Positions 1 through 9,844 are shown, numbered from the stretch's first letter. The stretch is 64,000 nt of DNA from Gammaproteobacteria bacterium (GCA_021773355.1 JAJFKE010000023.1:186001-250000); one strand, 5' to 3'. Program-made: numbers and translations. The notes: generated by a model not told the origin, from the sequence alone.

Positions 1-611
1 TTTTCTGATCCATATTCTCGTTCTGCAAAATCAACGGCATTTTCCATAACCGCCCTGTACGCCATAAAATGTTCTGCTCGAAGTTCCGGGATATCTATGT
101 ACACTGCTGCCAGATTCCATGCTGCGAATTCGTCCAACAGGCTCAATAAATCTTCAGTATCAAAATTCGAATGCTTGGTAAATATCCAGGCCATAAACTG
201 AAATCTATCATTTATAGATTGCCATTGTTGTTGTCGAATGTCGTTTGAGATTTGCTCGATCAATGCAGGGAGTTGACCGAATGAGGAAGGGCTGTGGTTA
301 ATTCTGTTAAGCTGCAAATACCTGTCAATTAGGCGGTCAACCTCTGGGTAGTTTTCTAAGCCTATTTGCAGTGAAAGCATTCGTTGCAAGGGTTCCAATA
401 ATTCAGTATGGAATGGACCGTAGGCGGTCTCGGCAGCATCAAGCTCTTCTTGGATTGCGGAAACTTCAGCAATGATGCGATTGCTGACTTCAAGCGCCGA
501 TTCATCGGCCCTTTGGTCGATGATTGTAGAGTCTGCAGCGATAGTAAATTGAACCCAAATAAGCCCACACATTGCTGCAATGCAAAACGCGAAGCGTAAG
601 GCTAGCTTCAT
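1..611 (-). CDS. Secreted protein of unknown function, C-terminus beyond the left edge
   Basis: This gene is not in the ORF track because it has no stop inside the window. Reading the minus strand from ATG at 611 gives about 203 residues without a stop. It begins with a signal peptide (MKLALRFAFCIAAMCGLIW...) and continues as a mostly helical protein. A segment AYGPFHTELLEPL followed by NYPEVDRLIDRYLQL resembles the helical-repeat part of TPR-like periplasmic proteins, but I do not recognise a family with certainty. It lies downstream of the P450 gene in the same orientation, with a 260-bp gap that argues against tight coupling. The open frame and signal peptide make a real gene likely; the function is unknown. 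Confidence 0.7.
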   Translation of the reverse strand, partial: MKLALRFAFCIAAMCGLIWVQFTIAADSTIIDQRADESALEVSNRIIAEVSAIQEELDAAETAYGPFHTELLEPLQRMLSLQIGLENYPEVDRLIDRYLQLNRINHSPSSFGQLPALIEQISNDIRQQQWQSINDRFQFMAWIFTKHSNFDTEDLLSLLDEFAAWNLAAVYIDIPELRAEHFMAYRAVMENAVDFAEREYGSE

Positions 612-834
612 TAGACGCTTGGAAACACACATGATAATGGCCTCGTTTTGCGCTGGCCCTGGCACACAGTACTGGAACTATATTAGGTTTAATATAGATA
701 GTCTATGTGCATCGGGAGGTATCCGAGGTTCGCTTCTGGCTGTGAGTTCAACTGGTCAACGCAGGAAACAGACCATGGAGCAAAATCCATATCCCTAGCT
801 TTTCTACTAGAGGCAAAACCAGTTGCTAAGCCAT

Positions 835-852
835 GTCTCAAGCTACTGAGAC
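835..852. terminator. Short inverted repeat after the P450 gene
   Basis: GTCTCA and TGAGAC form a 6-bp stem around AGCTAC, 20-37 bp past the P450 stop codon. No clear U-tract follows, so a terminator role is only suggested by position. Confidence 0.25.
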
Positions 853-871
853 TACCTCTCTTAACAGCCAC

Positions 872-2143
872 TTAGTCAAGCGGATGCAAAACCACAGGGA
901 GTCTGCTAAAGCCTTTTACAAAACTTGAATACACACGTTCCGGCTCGCCCACTACTTCCACCTTGTGAAAGCGCTGCATTATTTCTTCCCACACTATAGT
1001 GAGCTGCATTTCTGCAAGTCGATTACCCATGCAGCGGTGCAGACCAAATCCAAATGAAAGATGTTGACGGGCGTTAGATCTGTCTATCAAGAATTCATTA
1101 GCTCGCTCAATAACCTCTTCGTCGCGATTGCCCGAGGCATACCACATTACTACCTTGTCGCCTGCCTTAATTTGTTTACCAGAGAGTACGGTATCAACCT
1201 TTGCTGTTCGGCGCATATGTGCCAGAGGTGTCTGCCAACGAATAATCTCTGACACCATATTTTTAACCAGACCATGATCGGCACGTAATTTTTCATATTC
1301 CGCTGGATTTTCATTCAGGGCAAGCACACCACCCGATATGGAATTACGCGTAGTGTCGTTACCACCGACAATCAACAAAAATATATTGCCGAAGTATTCT
1401 TCCTGCGGCATGTTACGCGTTGCCTCACCGTGAGCAAGCATGGAAATAAGATCATTGCCCGGTTTTTCATTGACTCTCTCATTCCAAAGCCGAGTAAAGC
1501 AGGCCAGGCATTCCTGCATCGCTGTCCATCGTTCCTGTTGATTATTTACCACGCCGCCACCGGGGATGGCGGTCGCAGCATCAGACCAGAATGTTAATTT
1601 GCGTCTGTCCTCGAACGGAAAGTCGAACAGCGTGGCTAACATCTGGGTGGTGAGCTCGATTGATACACGCTCCACCCAATCAAATTCTTCTCCCACTGGC
1701 AGCTCATCCAAAATTGTACAGACTCGCTGCCGGATCAGGCCTTCCAGATTTTTCAGATTTGCAGGCGCCACCACGTCCTGTACAACACGCCTTTGTTCAT
1801 CGTGTTTTGGTGGATCCATGGAAATAAAAGCAGGCAGCGTAAATTCGTCGAAGGAATCGACTATGCCTATTGTCGGTTCGGAAGAGTAGATGTGGGGTGA
1901 TGTATCCACCTCCATGATGTCCTTGTATTTCATTATCGACCAATAGGGCCCGACCGCCGATTTTTGGCAATAATGCACCGGCTCTTCCTGTCTCAGGCGT
2001 TGCATGAAAGGCAAATATTCATTCGCCTGCCAAATGCCGGGATGAGATAAATCGATTTCACCGATAGGCATGGTGTAAGGGTCTTTTCCCACCATGCTCC
2101 ACTTGCTCTGTTTGAATGGCTGGCTGCCTGCCGTTTCGCTCAT
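872..2143 (-). CDS. Cytochrome P450, CYP153-type terminal alkane hydroxylase
   Basis: This is a soluble class I bacterial P450 of 423 aa, a normal length. The I-helix oxygen-activation motif GGNDTTRN lies at about 260-267, the ExxR motif (EIIR) at 299-302 and the heme-binding loop FGFGLHRCMG at 364-373, with Cys371 as thiolate ligand. Overall wording such as RWQTPLAHMRRTA, MWYASGNRDEEVI and SFVKGF is what I know from the CYP153 family, which hydroxylates medium-chain n-alkanes, fatty acids or cyclic hydrocarbons at a terminal carbon. A [2Fe-2S] ferredoxin gene lies 61 bp upstream in the same orientation and is the likely electron donor. No ferredoxin reductase is present in the window. ATG at 2143 follows a GAGGGGG Shine-Dalgarno. 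Substrate range is inferred from family only. Confidence 0.92.
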   Translation of the reverse strand: MSETAGSQPFKQSKWSMVGKDPYTMPIGEIDLSHPGIWQANEYLPFMQRLRQEEPVHYCQKSAVGPYWSIMKYKDIMEVDTSPHIYSSEPTIGIVDSFDEFTLPAFISMDPPKHDEQRRVVQDVVAPANLKNLEGLIRQRVCTILDELPVGEEFDWVERVSIELTTQMLATLFDFPFEDRRKLTFWSDAATAIPGGGVVNNQQERWTAMQECLACFTRLWNERVNEKPGNDLISMLAHGEATRNMPQEEYFGNIFLLIVGGNDTTRNSISGGVLALNENPAEYEKLRADHGLVKNMVSEIIRWQTPLAHMRRTAKVDTVLSGKQIKAGDKVVMWYASGNRDEEVIERANEFLIDRSNARQHLSFGFGLHRCMGNRLAEMQLTIVWEEIMQRFHKVEVVGEPERVYSSFVKGFSRLPVVLHPLD

Positions 2144-2204
2144 ACTTTCGCCCCCTCAGGACATTAATCAGCACTTGCTATTAGCTGTTTCTATTTACTA
2201 AACG

Positions 2205-2525
2205 CTAAAATTGAAATTCTGGTGTAGTCACAATCAGACCATCCAATTCCTCGGTAACCTGTATTTGGCAGGACAGTCGAGAATTTTCTTTACGATCTGT
2301 GCTTAAACTGAGCATGGCTTCTTCGGTAGGATTGAGTTCCCCCACTCTAGAAAACCATTCTTCATCGACATACACGTGACAGGTTGCACAGGAACAGGAA
2401 CCACCGCAATCTGCATCGATTCCGGGCACGCCATTGGTCACAGCCGCCTGCATAACAGATGCGCCGGTTGCCACCTCGACTGGGTGCTCTGCACCGTCGT
2501 GCTCGATGAATAATATTTTAACCAT
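2205..2525 (-). CDS. [2Fe-2S] ferredoxin, adrenodoxin/putidaredoxin type
   Basis: A 106-aa plant/vertebrate-type ferredoxin fold. The cluster ligands are visible as C40-x5-C46-x2-C49 plus C86 (in SRLSCQIQV), the standard spacing of P450-partner ferredoxins. The acidic stretch ELNPTEEAML following the cluster loop is also typical. It is first in a two-gene unit with the CYP153 gene downstream and should shuttle electrons from an unlinked NAD(P)H ferredoxin reductase to the P450. An AGGA ribosome site precedes ATG at 2525. Confidence 0.92.
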   Translation of the reverse strand: MVKILFIEHDGAEHPVEVATGASVMQAAVTNGVPGIDADCGGSCSCATCHVYVDEEWFSRVGELNPTEEAMLSLSTDRKENSRLSCQIQVTEELDGLIVTTPEFQF

Positions 2526-2845
2526 GAATCCTAAACCCTTTATTAGGTAAAATTTGAAGGCGCAACAATAGCAAGGATTCCGGACAAGCTAAAGATGGAA
2601 TCCATGTTTGTATCAGTTGTTTAGCGATTACTTGCTGCGGCCTCGCCATCGGCGACTATTTTGTTAAGTTGTTAATAGTTAAATACTAATAAATTACAAT
2701 CTAGTGCCTACCTGTCGAGACAATATACAGAAGATTTTGTAGACTAAGTCGCTGGAAATTTCCCACCCGGTTTTCCTATCAATCAGGGGCGCAGTATTGA
2801 GCCCTGGACAGCTAACAAACACAGGAACACAGTGATTCCAGTTGA
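2526..2845. other. Divergent intergenic region between ferredoxin and MFS genes
   Basis: About 320 bp that must hold the promoters of the ferredoxin-P450 unit and of the MFS gene. It is AT-rich in the middle (around 2660-2700). I see no gene, no convincing inverted repeat and no ANR-type box. Confidence 0.5.
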
Positions 2846-4066
2846 ATGAATAGCACGATGCGTTCCTACATGCCCATTATTATCAGCGGCTGCCTGTTAC
2901 TGATGCTGTCATTTGGCTATCGCGCCGGTTTTGGGCTGTTTATGCAACCCATGTCGGAAGCAAGAGGCTGGGGTCGTGATGTTTTGGCCATGGCGCTGGC
3001 CATTCAAAACCTGTCCTGGGGTGTCTGTGCCGTGATAGCCGGCGGTCTGGCCGACAGAGTCGGCAATCTTAAAGTCTTACTGGGCGGTGTGGCGCTGTAT
3101 GCCTTGGGTATGTGGGGCATGGCATTCTCGACAAGCAATCTGGCTATTAATTCCACTGCCGGTTTATTAGTAGGTGCCGGTGTAGCTGGCACCTCATTCG
3201 GCATTGTTTTACCAAGTTTGGTGAAGGCTGTGCCCGAAGATAAACGTACCTGGGTATTGGGCATAGGCACTGCTGCGGGCAGCTTCGGGCAGTTTCTGGT
3301 GGTGCCAATTATTCAGGTGGTTGTTGATTCCGTAGGTTGGTTCCAGACTTTACAGTACTTAAGTATTTCGGCATTCATGATGGCTGTACTCGCCATCCCC
3401 TTGGCACAAGCGGGCGCTACAGCGACTACGCAGACAACAGAGGCTGCTCCCGCCAGCCTCTGGGAAATTGCCAGCAGCGCATTGCAAGTTCGCGCCTATT
3501 TATTACTGCTGCTAGGTTTCTTCGTCTGTGGATTCCACGTGGCTTTTATTACGGTGCACATGCCAGGCTATGTTGTCGATCTCGGCTTCTCTGCCCAGGT
3601 TGGTGCCTGGAGTATTAGTCTTATTGGCTTGTGCAATGTTATCGGCGCCTACTGCTCCGGTGTGCTCAGTGGCAAGAGATCCATGCGCAAGATACTCGCC
3701 TACATCTATTTGGGCCGGGTCGTCGCTATTGCCGGCTTTCTTGTATTTCCTCCTTCTCTTGCCAGTATTCTCCTATTCAGCGCAACCATGGGTTTTCTCT
3801 GGCTAGCCACCGTGCCCCCTACGTCCGGATTAGTAGCGCTGTTTTTTGGCACGCGCTACATGACATTCCTGTATGGCATCGTATTCCTTAGCCATCAACT
3901 AGGCAGCGCTAGCGGTGTATGGCTGGGAGGCTTTCTTTATGAAAAATATGGCAACTACGATGGCATCTGGCTGGCGGGAATATTATTGGGCCTGGTGGCC
4001 GCTGTACTCCATTGGCCAATCGAAGAGAGAGATCATAGCCGGAGTTTACCCCTGGCGGCGCAGTAA
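2846..4066 (+). CDS. Major facilitator superfamily transporter
   Basis: A 406-aa inner-membrane protein with about 12 hydrophobic segments and the MFS loop GGLADRVGNLKVLL between TM2 and TM3. The N-terminal wording (FGYRAGFGLFMQPMSEARGWGRDVLAMALAIQNLSWG) is common in oxalate/monocarboxylate-type MFS proteins often annotated as OFA or nitrate/nitrite-like. It is transcribed divergently from the CYP153 system, so it may move a hydrocarbon oxidation substrate or product, but that is inference. Start is uncertain between ATG 2846 and ATG 2858; neither has a strong Shine-Dalgarno. Confidence 0.85.
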   Translation: MNSTMRSYMPIIISGCLLLMLSFGYRAGFGLFMQPMSEARGWGRDVLAMALAIQNLSWGVCAVIAGGLADRVGNLKVLLGGVALYALGMWGMAFSTSNLAINSTAGLLVGAGVAGTSFGIVLPSLVKAVPEDKRTWVLGIGTAAGSFGQFLVVPIIQVVVDSVGWFQTLQYLSISAFMMAVLAIPLAQAGATATTQTTEAAPASLWEIASSALQVRAYLLLLLGFFVCGFHVAFITVHMPGYVVDLGFSAQVGAWSISLIGLCNVIGAYCSGVLSGKRSMRKILAYIYLGRVVAIAGFLVFPPSLASILLFSATMGFLWLATVPPTSGLVALFFGTRYMTFLYGIVFLSHQLGSASGVWLGGFLYEKYGNYDGIWLAGILLGLVAAVLHWPIEERDHSRSLPLAAQ

Positions 4067-4233
4067 TAACTTTCCTCTCCGATAAAGCCTCGGCGTCAGT
4101 TTTCAGTTATATTGCATCCATATCACGTCACACAGGCATCATAATGGACAGGAACCTGTGGAAAGGCCTGTCGCGACACTGCACAGCTCAGCTTTACAAT
4201 CGGGCCCCTTGTGGATTCAATCTGGAGAATGTA

Positions 4234-5001
4234 ATGAGAAAACTATTACTGTTAATTGCAGCCCTCGGCTCGCCTGCCTGGGCGTACGCGGATGGTTGCA
4301 GGTATTCCAAAGATTATGATTTCAACGTCGATGCCTCGGCAATCGAGAATCTGATTGTGGATGTTGGGTCCGGAAAACTAACAATCATCGGCGATGATTC
4401 CATCGACGAAGTTCAAGTCGAGGCCAGGGCCTGCACTAACTCCCGAAGTCGTCTCAATGACCTGGATTTAACACACCGAAGCCGTGGATCTGATCTTTTG
4501 CTACGCTCGGAGTTTCATGAGAGTGGAAGCCTGTTCTCCTGGCTAAGCATAGGTTATGCCTATATCGACATCGAGCTGACAGTACCCAGCGCTCTATTGG
4601 TGGAAGTAGACGATGGTAGTGGCGCCATCAATATTTCTGGCGTGTCGGCGGTGGAGTTGAAAGACGGCTCGGGGTCTATACGTATTTCAGATATTAGTGG
4701 CGATGTGTCGGTAGACGATGGTTCTGGTGCGATCACTGTCTATGACGTTAACGGCGTGGTATCAATCAATGATGGCTCCGGAAATGTGAAGATTTCCGAC
4801 AGCAATGGGGTAAATATAATTGATGATGGTTCCGGCAGCATTCAAATTGAAAATATTAACAGCAACGTAACAGTACATGAGGATGGCTCGGGCAGTATTA
4901 GCATTCACAATGTTGGCGGGGATGTTGATATCGGTGATTCGGGCTCGGGGTCGATTAACGTTAGCGCCATAGCTGGAAATTATACTGCCAAAGATGACTA
5001 G
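4234..5001 (+). CDS. Secreted beta-repeat protein, DUF4097-like
   Basis: I place the start at ATG 4234 (MRKLLLLIAALGSPAWAYA), preceded by GGAG at 4224-4227; the track's start at 4144 would put 30 non-signal residues in front of a clean signal peptide. The mature protein of about 235 aa contains roughly seven copies of a DDGSGxI/V unit spaced about 18-22 residues (VDDGSGAINISGVS, KDGSGSIRISDIS and so on). This is the regular beta-ladder of DUF4097/DUF2807-type putative adhesins. It is probably periplasmic or surface located. Function is unknown for the family. It stands alone between the MFS gene and a convergent usp gene. Confidence 0.8.
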   Translation: MRKLLLLIAALGSPAWAYADGCRYSKDYDFNVDASAIENLIVDVGSGKLTIIGDDSIDEVQVEARACTNSRSRLNDLDLTHRSRGSDLLLRSEFHESGSLFSWLSIGYAYIDIELTVPSALLVEVDDGSGAINISGVSAVELKDGSGSIRISDISGDVSVDDGSGAITVYDVNGVVSINDGSGNVKISDSNGVNIIDDGSGSIQIENINSNVTVHEDGSGSISIHNVGGDVDIGDSGSGSINVSAIAGNYTAKDD

Positions 5002-5048
5002 GGACCCTCTGATCAATTTGCTTGATTTGTGATTTTCACTACGCTACC

Positions 5049-5480
5049 TCACTCATTGATGCGCACAGTTAACACATCACAGGAGACACTGTTTAGAACC
5101 CTACTCGCGGTAGAACCCAACAATACATCCCAACCTGAATGGCCATGGCTACCAATGACTATCGCATCAGCAGCAATTTTATTTGCCAGGTTCCTGATTT
5201 CAGTGGCAGGTGTTCCCAATACGATATGAATTCGATGATTCTCGATTCCTAACTGGCTGCCTACAAGTTGCAGGCGTTGTTTTGCCTGAATGACTACCTC
5301 AAGCGTTAGCTTTTTCGCCTGAACGGCAAATACGCCTCTGTTATATGCCGCCGCAATTGGTTCCACAACGTGAATCAGGTGCAGCCGGTGGAACTCATTT
5401 CCTGCCAATCTCAGTGCAGCATCAACAAGCTTTTGCGAACCTTTAGATAGATCATTGGCAACAATAATTTTGTTATACAT
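5049..5480 (-). CDS. Universal stress protein, single UspA domain
   Basis: A 143-aa UspA-fold protein starting at ATG 5480 (MYNKIIVANDLSKGS). The extra 25 N-terminal residues in the ORF track are unlikely because the other Usps here begin MYNKVIVAVDL or MYDKILVAVDF. The ATP-binding signature G-x2-G-x9-GS appears as GSHGHSGWDVLLGST near the C-terminus, so it is expected to bind ATP. It lies 95 bp behind the beta-CASP nuclease gene in the same direction and may be cotranscribed with it. It is one of five Usp loci in the window. Soluble, cytoplasmic; precise role unknown. Confidence 0.9.
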   Translation of the reverse strand: MYNKIIVANDLSKGSQKLVDAALRLAGNEFHRLHLIHVVEPIAAAYNRGVFAVQAKKLTLEVVIQAKQRLQLVGSQLGIENHRIHIVLGTPATEIRNLANKIAADAIVIGSHGHSGWDVLLGSTASRVLNSVSCDVLTVRINE

Positions 5481-5575
5481 ATCACAGCCTGGATTGAATT
5501 TAGCTTCTACCGGCCAGGAGCAGAATTTCAATTGCATCTCTAATTCTAAACCCACATTTTGGCAGTGGTCCTAAA

Positions 5576-6979
5576 TTAGAATTCAATGCGCTCACCCTGC
5601 GCGGGTATCTCACTGGCGATTCCATGATCAAGCTGAAGCTTTGCCGACAGAGCTTGCAGAGCGGTAGCTTCCCCATGAATCAAAATCAGGCGCGGCACGG
5701 GATTGAAATTCCGTGCCCACTCGATCAATTCGGTTTGACCCGCGTGTGCTGAGAAACCACCCAGGGTCTCGATGCCTGCCCGTACGGCAAACTCTTTTCC
5801 GTACATTTTTACCCGTTTGGCACCATCAACCAGTAACCTGCCCAAGGTTCCCTGAGCCTGAAACCCGATGAAGATGATCGTGTTACTGTCATGCCATATA
5901 CGATGCTTGAAGTGGTGCCTTATCCTGCCGCCGGTACACATGCCACTGCCGGCAATGATGATGGCTCCGCTCTCGATTCGATTAATTGCCCGCGACTCTT
6001 CGGTGGTCTGACTAAACCGTAGGGTAGGAATAAATTCCTGCAGAGATTCGCGCCCGGCATCAGTAAGACAACGAACGTCTTTATTGTCCATGATATGTAG
6101 CCAGTTATCGTAGACTTGAGTAACTTCGATCGCCATAGGACTGTCAAGAAATACAGCCCAGTTATCCAGTTCGCCCTGATGATAGAGGCAGCCCAGATGA
6201 AACAAAATTTCCTGGGTACGCCCAACTGCGAAGGAGGGTATCATTACGTTACCGCCCCGCTGCCAGGTACTCTTCAATATCGCCGATAGCTCTTGCAGCG
6301 TGTTATCCATATCCTTGTGATTGCGATTTCCATAGGTGCCTTCCATCATCAACAGATCTGCCTGAGTCAGTGTGGCTGGATCATTCATGAGAGCGGAGTC
6401 TTTATTGCCAAGGTCGCCGGAAAATACCAGGCGCTTATCTTTTCCATCCTCTGTTAATACCAATTCAACAATAGCAGACCCAAGAATATGGCCCGCATCA
6501 TGAAAACATAGGCGCAAGTCCGTGGTTACCTGCGCCTCGACGTTGTATTGAATAGGTTCACACTGAGCTATAACTTTCTTAACATCTTTTTTGGAGTACT
6601 CCGCCACTAACAACTTCAAACCTTTTCGCACGCGTCGACGATTTTTATATTCCAGATCACGTTCATACAGCCCGAAGGAGTCTTCGAGTAATATTCGTAA
6701 TAGGCCTTTAGTGGCCCGACTACAATAAATAGGGCCGGCAAACCCCTGGTTTACCAATTTGGGAAGCAAGCCGGAATGATCCAGGTGCCCATGGGATAGA
6801 ATCACAGCATCGATTTTGACTGGGTTGAACTCAAATGTTTCTTTCTGGATTCGTTCAACGGCATCCCCTCCCTGGCGCATGCCGCATTCGAGTAATATCC
6901 GGCCGATTGCTGGTGACTCGAGCAAATAGCAAGAACCGGTTACCTGTTGCGCTGCACCATAAAATGTAATAGTAGCCAC
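5576..6979 (-). CDS. MBL-fold beta-CASP ribonuclease (CPSF/RNA-specificity type)
   Basis: The best start is GTG at 6979 with GAGGAG nine bases upstream, giving 467 aa; the track's TTG at 7006 would place that Shine-Dalgarno inside the gene. Metal-binding motif II is SHGHLDHSG, further motifs are EGTYGNRNH and SGDLGNKDS, and the beta-CASP/RMMBL part shows GSGMCTGGRIRHHF, GGFSAHAGQTEL and IHGE near the end. These are hallmarks of zinc-dependent CPSF73-like exo/endoribonucleases. In many proteobacteria such genes sit among stress genes, as here with usp downstream. A decayed piece of a paralog of this gene is found at about 53.06-53.14 kb. Confidence 0.9.
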   Translation of the reverse strand: MATITFYGAAQQVTGSCYLLESPAIGRILLECGMRQGGDAVERIQKETFEFNPVKIDAVILSHGHLDHSGLLPKLVNQGFAGPIYCSRATKGLLRILLEDSFGLYERDLEYKNRRRVRKGLKLLVAEYSKKDVKKVIAQCEPIQYNVEAQVTTDLRLCFHDAGHILGSAIVELVLTEDGKDKRLVFSGDLGNKDSALMNDPATLTQADLLMMEGTYGNRNHKDMDNTLQELSAILKSTWQRGGNVMIPSFAVGRTQEILFHLGCLYHQGELDNWAVFLDSPMAIEVTQVYDNWLHIMDNKDVRCLTDAGRESLQEFIPTLRFSQTTEESRAINRIESGAIIIAGSGMCTGGRIRHHFKHRIWHDSNTIIFIGFQAQGTLGRLLVDGAKRVKMYGKEFAVRAGIETLGGFSAHAGQTELIEWARNFNPVPRLILIHGEATALQALSAKLQLDHGIASEIPAQGERIEF

Positions 6980-7221
6980 TAATAAAGGCTCCTCTTGTAA
7001 CAGCAATCATTGCTGATGATGACGATGAAGCCTGAAAGCTAATGTGCCAGAACGGCATGGCTGTGTGGCAGGGCTGTTTCATCAAACAATTCTTATTCTG
7101 ATTTCCGTAAAGCCATGGATGTCTGAGTAAAAACCGTTAGCTTCAATAGTTGAGTAATCCTATTCACTCATTCCATTAAAGATGTTGCTGTCCAGTTTAT
7201 ATTTAATCTAATGCTATTCAA

Positions 7222-7235
7222 TTGATTAGCATCAA
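7222..7235. promoter_or_regulatory. FNR/ANR box upstream of nfeD-slipin
   Basis: TTGATTAGCATCAA is a perfect TTGAT-N4-ATCAA site. Its centre is 71 bp before the preferred nfeD start at 7300. The track's TTG start at 7222 coincides with the first base of the box, which argues against that start. Confidence 0.85.
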
Positions 7236-7299
7236 GCCTATTTGCATCGTTCTGGTTAATAGTGATTACGTGAGTAAGCGTATATGTAAGGCTTCAACC

Positions 7300-8676
7300 A
7301 TGCAACAGCAAAGGCTTCCATTTAGGCTCGGCTTGCGAGCTTTTCCCATGTGGGCAGTGTTACTGCTAACTATGTGGCTTAGCGGCGCCAGCAATGCTCA
7401 AGATGTATGGCTGGTGGAGCTGCAGGGCGCTATAGGGCCAGCAAGCTCTGATTTCTTAATGCGGGCGCTAGACGATGCTGAACAAGCCGATGCTGAACTA
7501 GTTGTGATTCGTCTGGACACCCCAGGCGGGCTGGACTTGGCGATGCGTGACATTATTCGCCACATATTAGCCTCGCCAATACCAGTCGCCACCTGGGTGG
7601 CGCCCAATGGCTCACGAGCCGCCAGCGCTGGCACTTATATTATGTACGCCAGTCATTTTGCCGCCATGGCACCGGCTACCAATATAGGTTCGTCCACCCC
7701 CGTAAGTATTGGCGGTGGCGGCAGCCCATTTCCCATTCCAGTCGCACCGCAAGAGGAACCCGCCGAACCTGAAGAGGCAGACATAGCTGGCGGCAGCGCA
7801 ATGGAGCGAAAAGTAATCAATGACGCGGTGGCGTATATAAAGAGTCTGGCAGAGCTGAGAGGACGTAATGTTGAGTGGGCCGAACAGACCGTAGTGGAAG
7901 CTGCAAATCTCACGGCAACGGAAGCATTGGAACTTAATGTCATCGATATCATCGCCGATTCTATTGACGATCTGCTACAGCAACTGGATGGTAGAAAAAT
8001 AAACATAGATGGCAGCGAATTGACTCTCCAGCTAAGCGATAGCAATGTCACTGTTATCGAGCCAGACTGGCGCCATCAGTTCCTGGCGCTTATCACAGAC
8101 CCTAATGTCGCCTATATCCTGTTAATGATTGGTCTCTACGGTCTGATTCTCGAATTTTATAATCCCGGTCTTGGCTTGCCCGGTATTACCGGCATCATCT
8201 GTCTGTTGATCGGGGCCTATGCACTGCAAATGCTGCCGATTAACTATGCCGGTGTGGCCTTGATTCTGCTGGGGATAGGCTTAATGCTGGTGGAGGCTAT
8301 GTCGCCCAGCTTCGGTGTTTTTGGTTTCGGGGGGGTTATTTCCTTCGCGCTGGGGTCGGTTATTTTGATGGACACTGAACTCGAGGCCTACCGAATTTCT
8401 CTGTCCATAGTCGCCGCTTTCACCGCGGCCTCGGCAGGCGTATTCCTCTATGCACTAGGGGCAGTGTTGCGTGCTCGACGCCGGGCGCTGGTCAGTGGTG
8501 TCGAGAGTATGATCGGTAAAACTGCTGTGGCTCTGGATGAATTCGAAAACAGGGGTTTAGTCCATGCCTTTGGTGAAAACTGGAGTGCCGAATCTGAACA
8601 ATTTATTGAGAAGGGAGCAAAGGTTGAAATAACCGAAGTCGATGGCCTGACCCTTAAAGTCAAAAATCAGGAGTAA
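7300..8676 (+). CDS. nfeD: NfeD-like membrane-bound ClpP-class serine protease (long form)
   Basis: From ATG 7300 (TAAGG upstream) the protein has 458 aa. A signal/anchor segment ([20 protein letters not shown]) is followed by a ClpP-like serine protease domain: the ASAGTYI stretch contains the probable nucleophile Ser and [17 protein letters not shown] the likely catalytic Lys. Four to five TM segments follow (about 280-400), then a C-terminal OB-fold NfeD domain ([23 protein letters not shown]). Long NfeD proteins cleave the hydrophobic tail of the neighbouring stomatin, here 4 bp downstream. The pair probably acts in membrane quality control. The perfect ANR box upstream suggests low-oxygen induction. 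Confidence 0.9.
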   Translation: MQQQRLPFRLGLRAFPMWAVLLLTMWLSGASNAQDVWLVELQGAIGPASSDFLMRALDDAEQADAELVVIRLDTPGGLDLAMRDIIRHILASPIPVATWVAPNGSRAASAGTYIMYASHFAAMAPATNIGSSTPVSIGGGGSPFPIPVAPQEEPAEPEEADIAGGSAMERKVINDAVAYIKSLAELRGRNVEWAEQTVVEAANLTATEALELNVIDIIADSIDDLLQQLDGRKINIDGSELTLQLSDSNVTVIEPDWRHQFLALITDPNVAYILLMIGLYGLILEFYNPGLGLPGITGIICLLIGAYALQMLPINYAGVALILLGIGLMLVEAMSPSFGVFGFGGVISFALGSVILMDTELEAYRISLSIVAAFTAASAGVFLYALGAVLRARRRALVSGVESMIGKTAVALDEFENRGLVHAFGENWSAESEQFIEKGAKVEITEVDGLTLKVKNQE

Positions 8677-8680
8677 AGTC

Positions 8681-9430
8681 ATGGAAACATTTACCATAGC
8701 ATTTTTCATCCTCGCCTTTTTGATTCTTCTAAGCGCTTTTCGCGTCTTACGAGAATATGAAAGAGGCGTTATATTCACACTTGGTCGTTTCTATAAAGTA
8801 AAGGGGCCAGGCCTGATTATAGTAATTCCGATATTGCAGCAGATGGTGAGAGTTGGATTGCGTACCATAGTCTGGGATATCCCCACACAGGATTTAATTA
8901 CCCGGGACAATGTCTCGGTAAAAGTAAATGCCGTACTCTATTTTCGCGTTCTCGATCCCGAGAAGTCTGTCATCAATGTTGAAGACTTCATGGAAGCAAC
9001 GGGACAGCTCGCACAGACGACCTTGCGCTCGGTTCTGGGCCAACATGAGTTGGACGAACTATTGGCAGAGCGTGAGAGACTGAACGTTGATGTGCAGAAA
9101 ATCCTGGACGCGCAAACCGACAACTGGGGTATCAAAGTATCGAATGTCGAGATCAAACATGTCGATCTGGATGAGAGCATGATTCGGGCAATAGCTAAAC
9201 AGGCGGAAGCAGAAAGGATAAGGCGCGCCAAGGTTATTCATGCCATGGGGGAATCCGAGGCTTCAGCAAAACTCGTGGAAGCGGCGGCACAGCTTGCGCA
9301 ACAGCCCGAATCGATGCAACTCAGGTATCTGCAGACACTAACCGAAATCGCTAGCGAAAATAGTTCGACCATTGTCTTCCCGTTGCCGGTGGATATACTG
9401 GAGACATTTAAAAAAATGCTGGGCAGATAG
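8681..9430 (+). CDS. Slipin (stomatin/prohibitin-like SPFH protein)
   Basis: A 249-aa SPFH-domain protein with an N-terminal hairpin TM segment ([17 protein letters not shown]) followed by the typical [25 protein letters not shown] motif, and a coiled coil near [14 protein letters not shown]. The C-terminal [10 protein letters not shown] is what NfeD-type proteases target in family members. AGGAG lies 8 bases before ATG 8681 and only 4 bp separate it from nfeD, so the two are cotranscribed. It should oligomerise at the inner membrane as a microdomain scaffold. Confidence 0.92.
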   Translation: METFTIAFFILAFLILLSAFRVLREYERGVIFTLGRFYKVKGPGLIIVIPILQQMVRVGLRTIVWDIPTQDLITRDNVSVKVNAVLYFRVLDPEKSVINVEDFMEATGQLAQTTLRSVLGQHELDELLAERERLNVDVQKILDAQTDNWGIKVSNVEIKHVDLDESMIRAIAKQAEAERIRRAKVIHAMGESEASAKLVEAAAQLAQQPESMQLRYLQTLTEIASENSSTIVFPLPVDILETFKKMLGR

Positions 9431-9844
9431 ACAGGGCTAGCCGTTTAAGACTGCACCTAGAAACAAGCAATTTGAGCAAACGACCTGTCCATCAGGCACA
9501 GTAAGTCTGTGGATGTTGCGGCGCGAAAAAGTGAGGACATGTCGCGAACTACATAAACTTTACCGGAATACTGACTCCTCTGTGCTAAGTAATTCTCTGC
9601 AGTCTTGCTGCAAATAGTTAGACTACAGCAACAGTCTTTGCTGGAATGGATAGAGGCTGAGATATCCCCACGAAATCTTGAAAATACTGGCTTAGTTTTA
9701 TTTTAAATTCAACGCTGAAGTAAGCCCGCTGTAACGGAGATGTTTCCTGGGAACAATCAGGGCCAGGGGCCCGTGAGCAGGGAGCAGGGAGCATCTCCGT
9801 TACAGCGGGCGATGAGGTATCCTGTCCAGTCCGGCGGCAATAAT
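9431..9844. other. Intergenic region between convergent slipin and Na/Pi genes
   Basis: A 414-bp gap between two convergent genes. Apart from the long inverted repeat at 9724-9810 I find no ORF, ANR box or recognisable remnant. Confidence 0.5.
9724..9810. repeat. 19-bp perfect inverted repeat with 49-bp spacer
   Basis: GCCCGCTGTAACGGAGATG at 9724-9742 is exactly complementary to 9792-9810. The spacer is G-rich and contains a small direct repeat (GGGAGCAGGGAGCA). There is no U-tract. It could fold into a long hairpin ending both convergent transcripts, or be a non-autonomous mobile repeat. Confidence 0.75.

Noticed and set aside
872-4066. P450-ferredoxin-MFS group as a natural-product cluster
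   Set aside because: The P450 matches CYP153 alkane hydroxylases and there are no synthase genes, so a hydrocarbon oxidation role is simpler.
4600-4990. Tandem repeat-like DNA (GATGGTTCTGGT and variants), possible CRISPR or satellite
   Set aside because: The repeats are in frame within a secreted beta-repeat protein, encode DDGSGxI units, and differ at the DNA level; there are no constant repeats with unique spacers.
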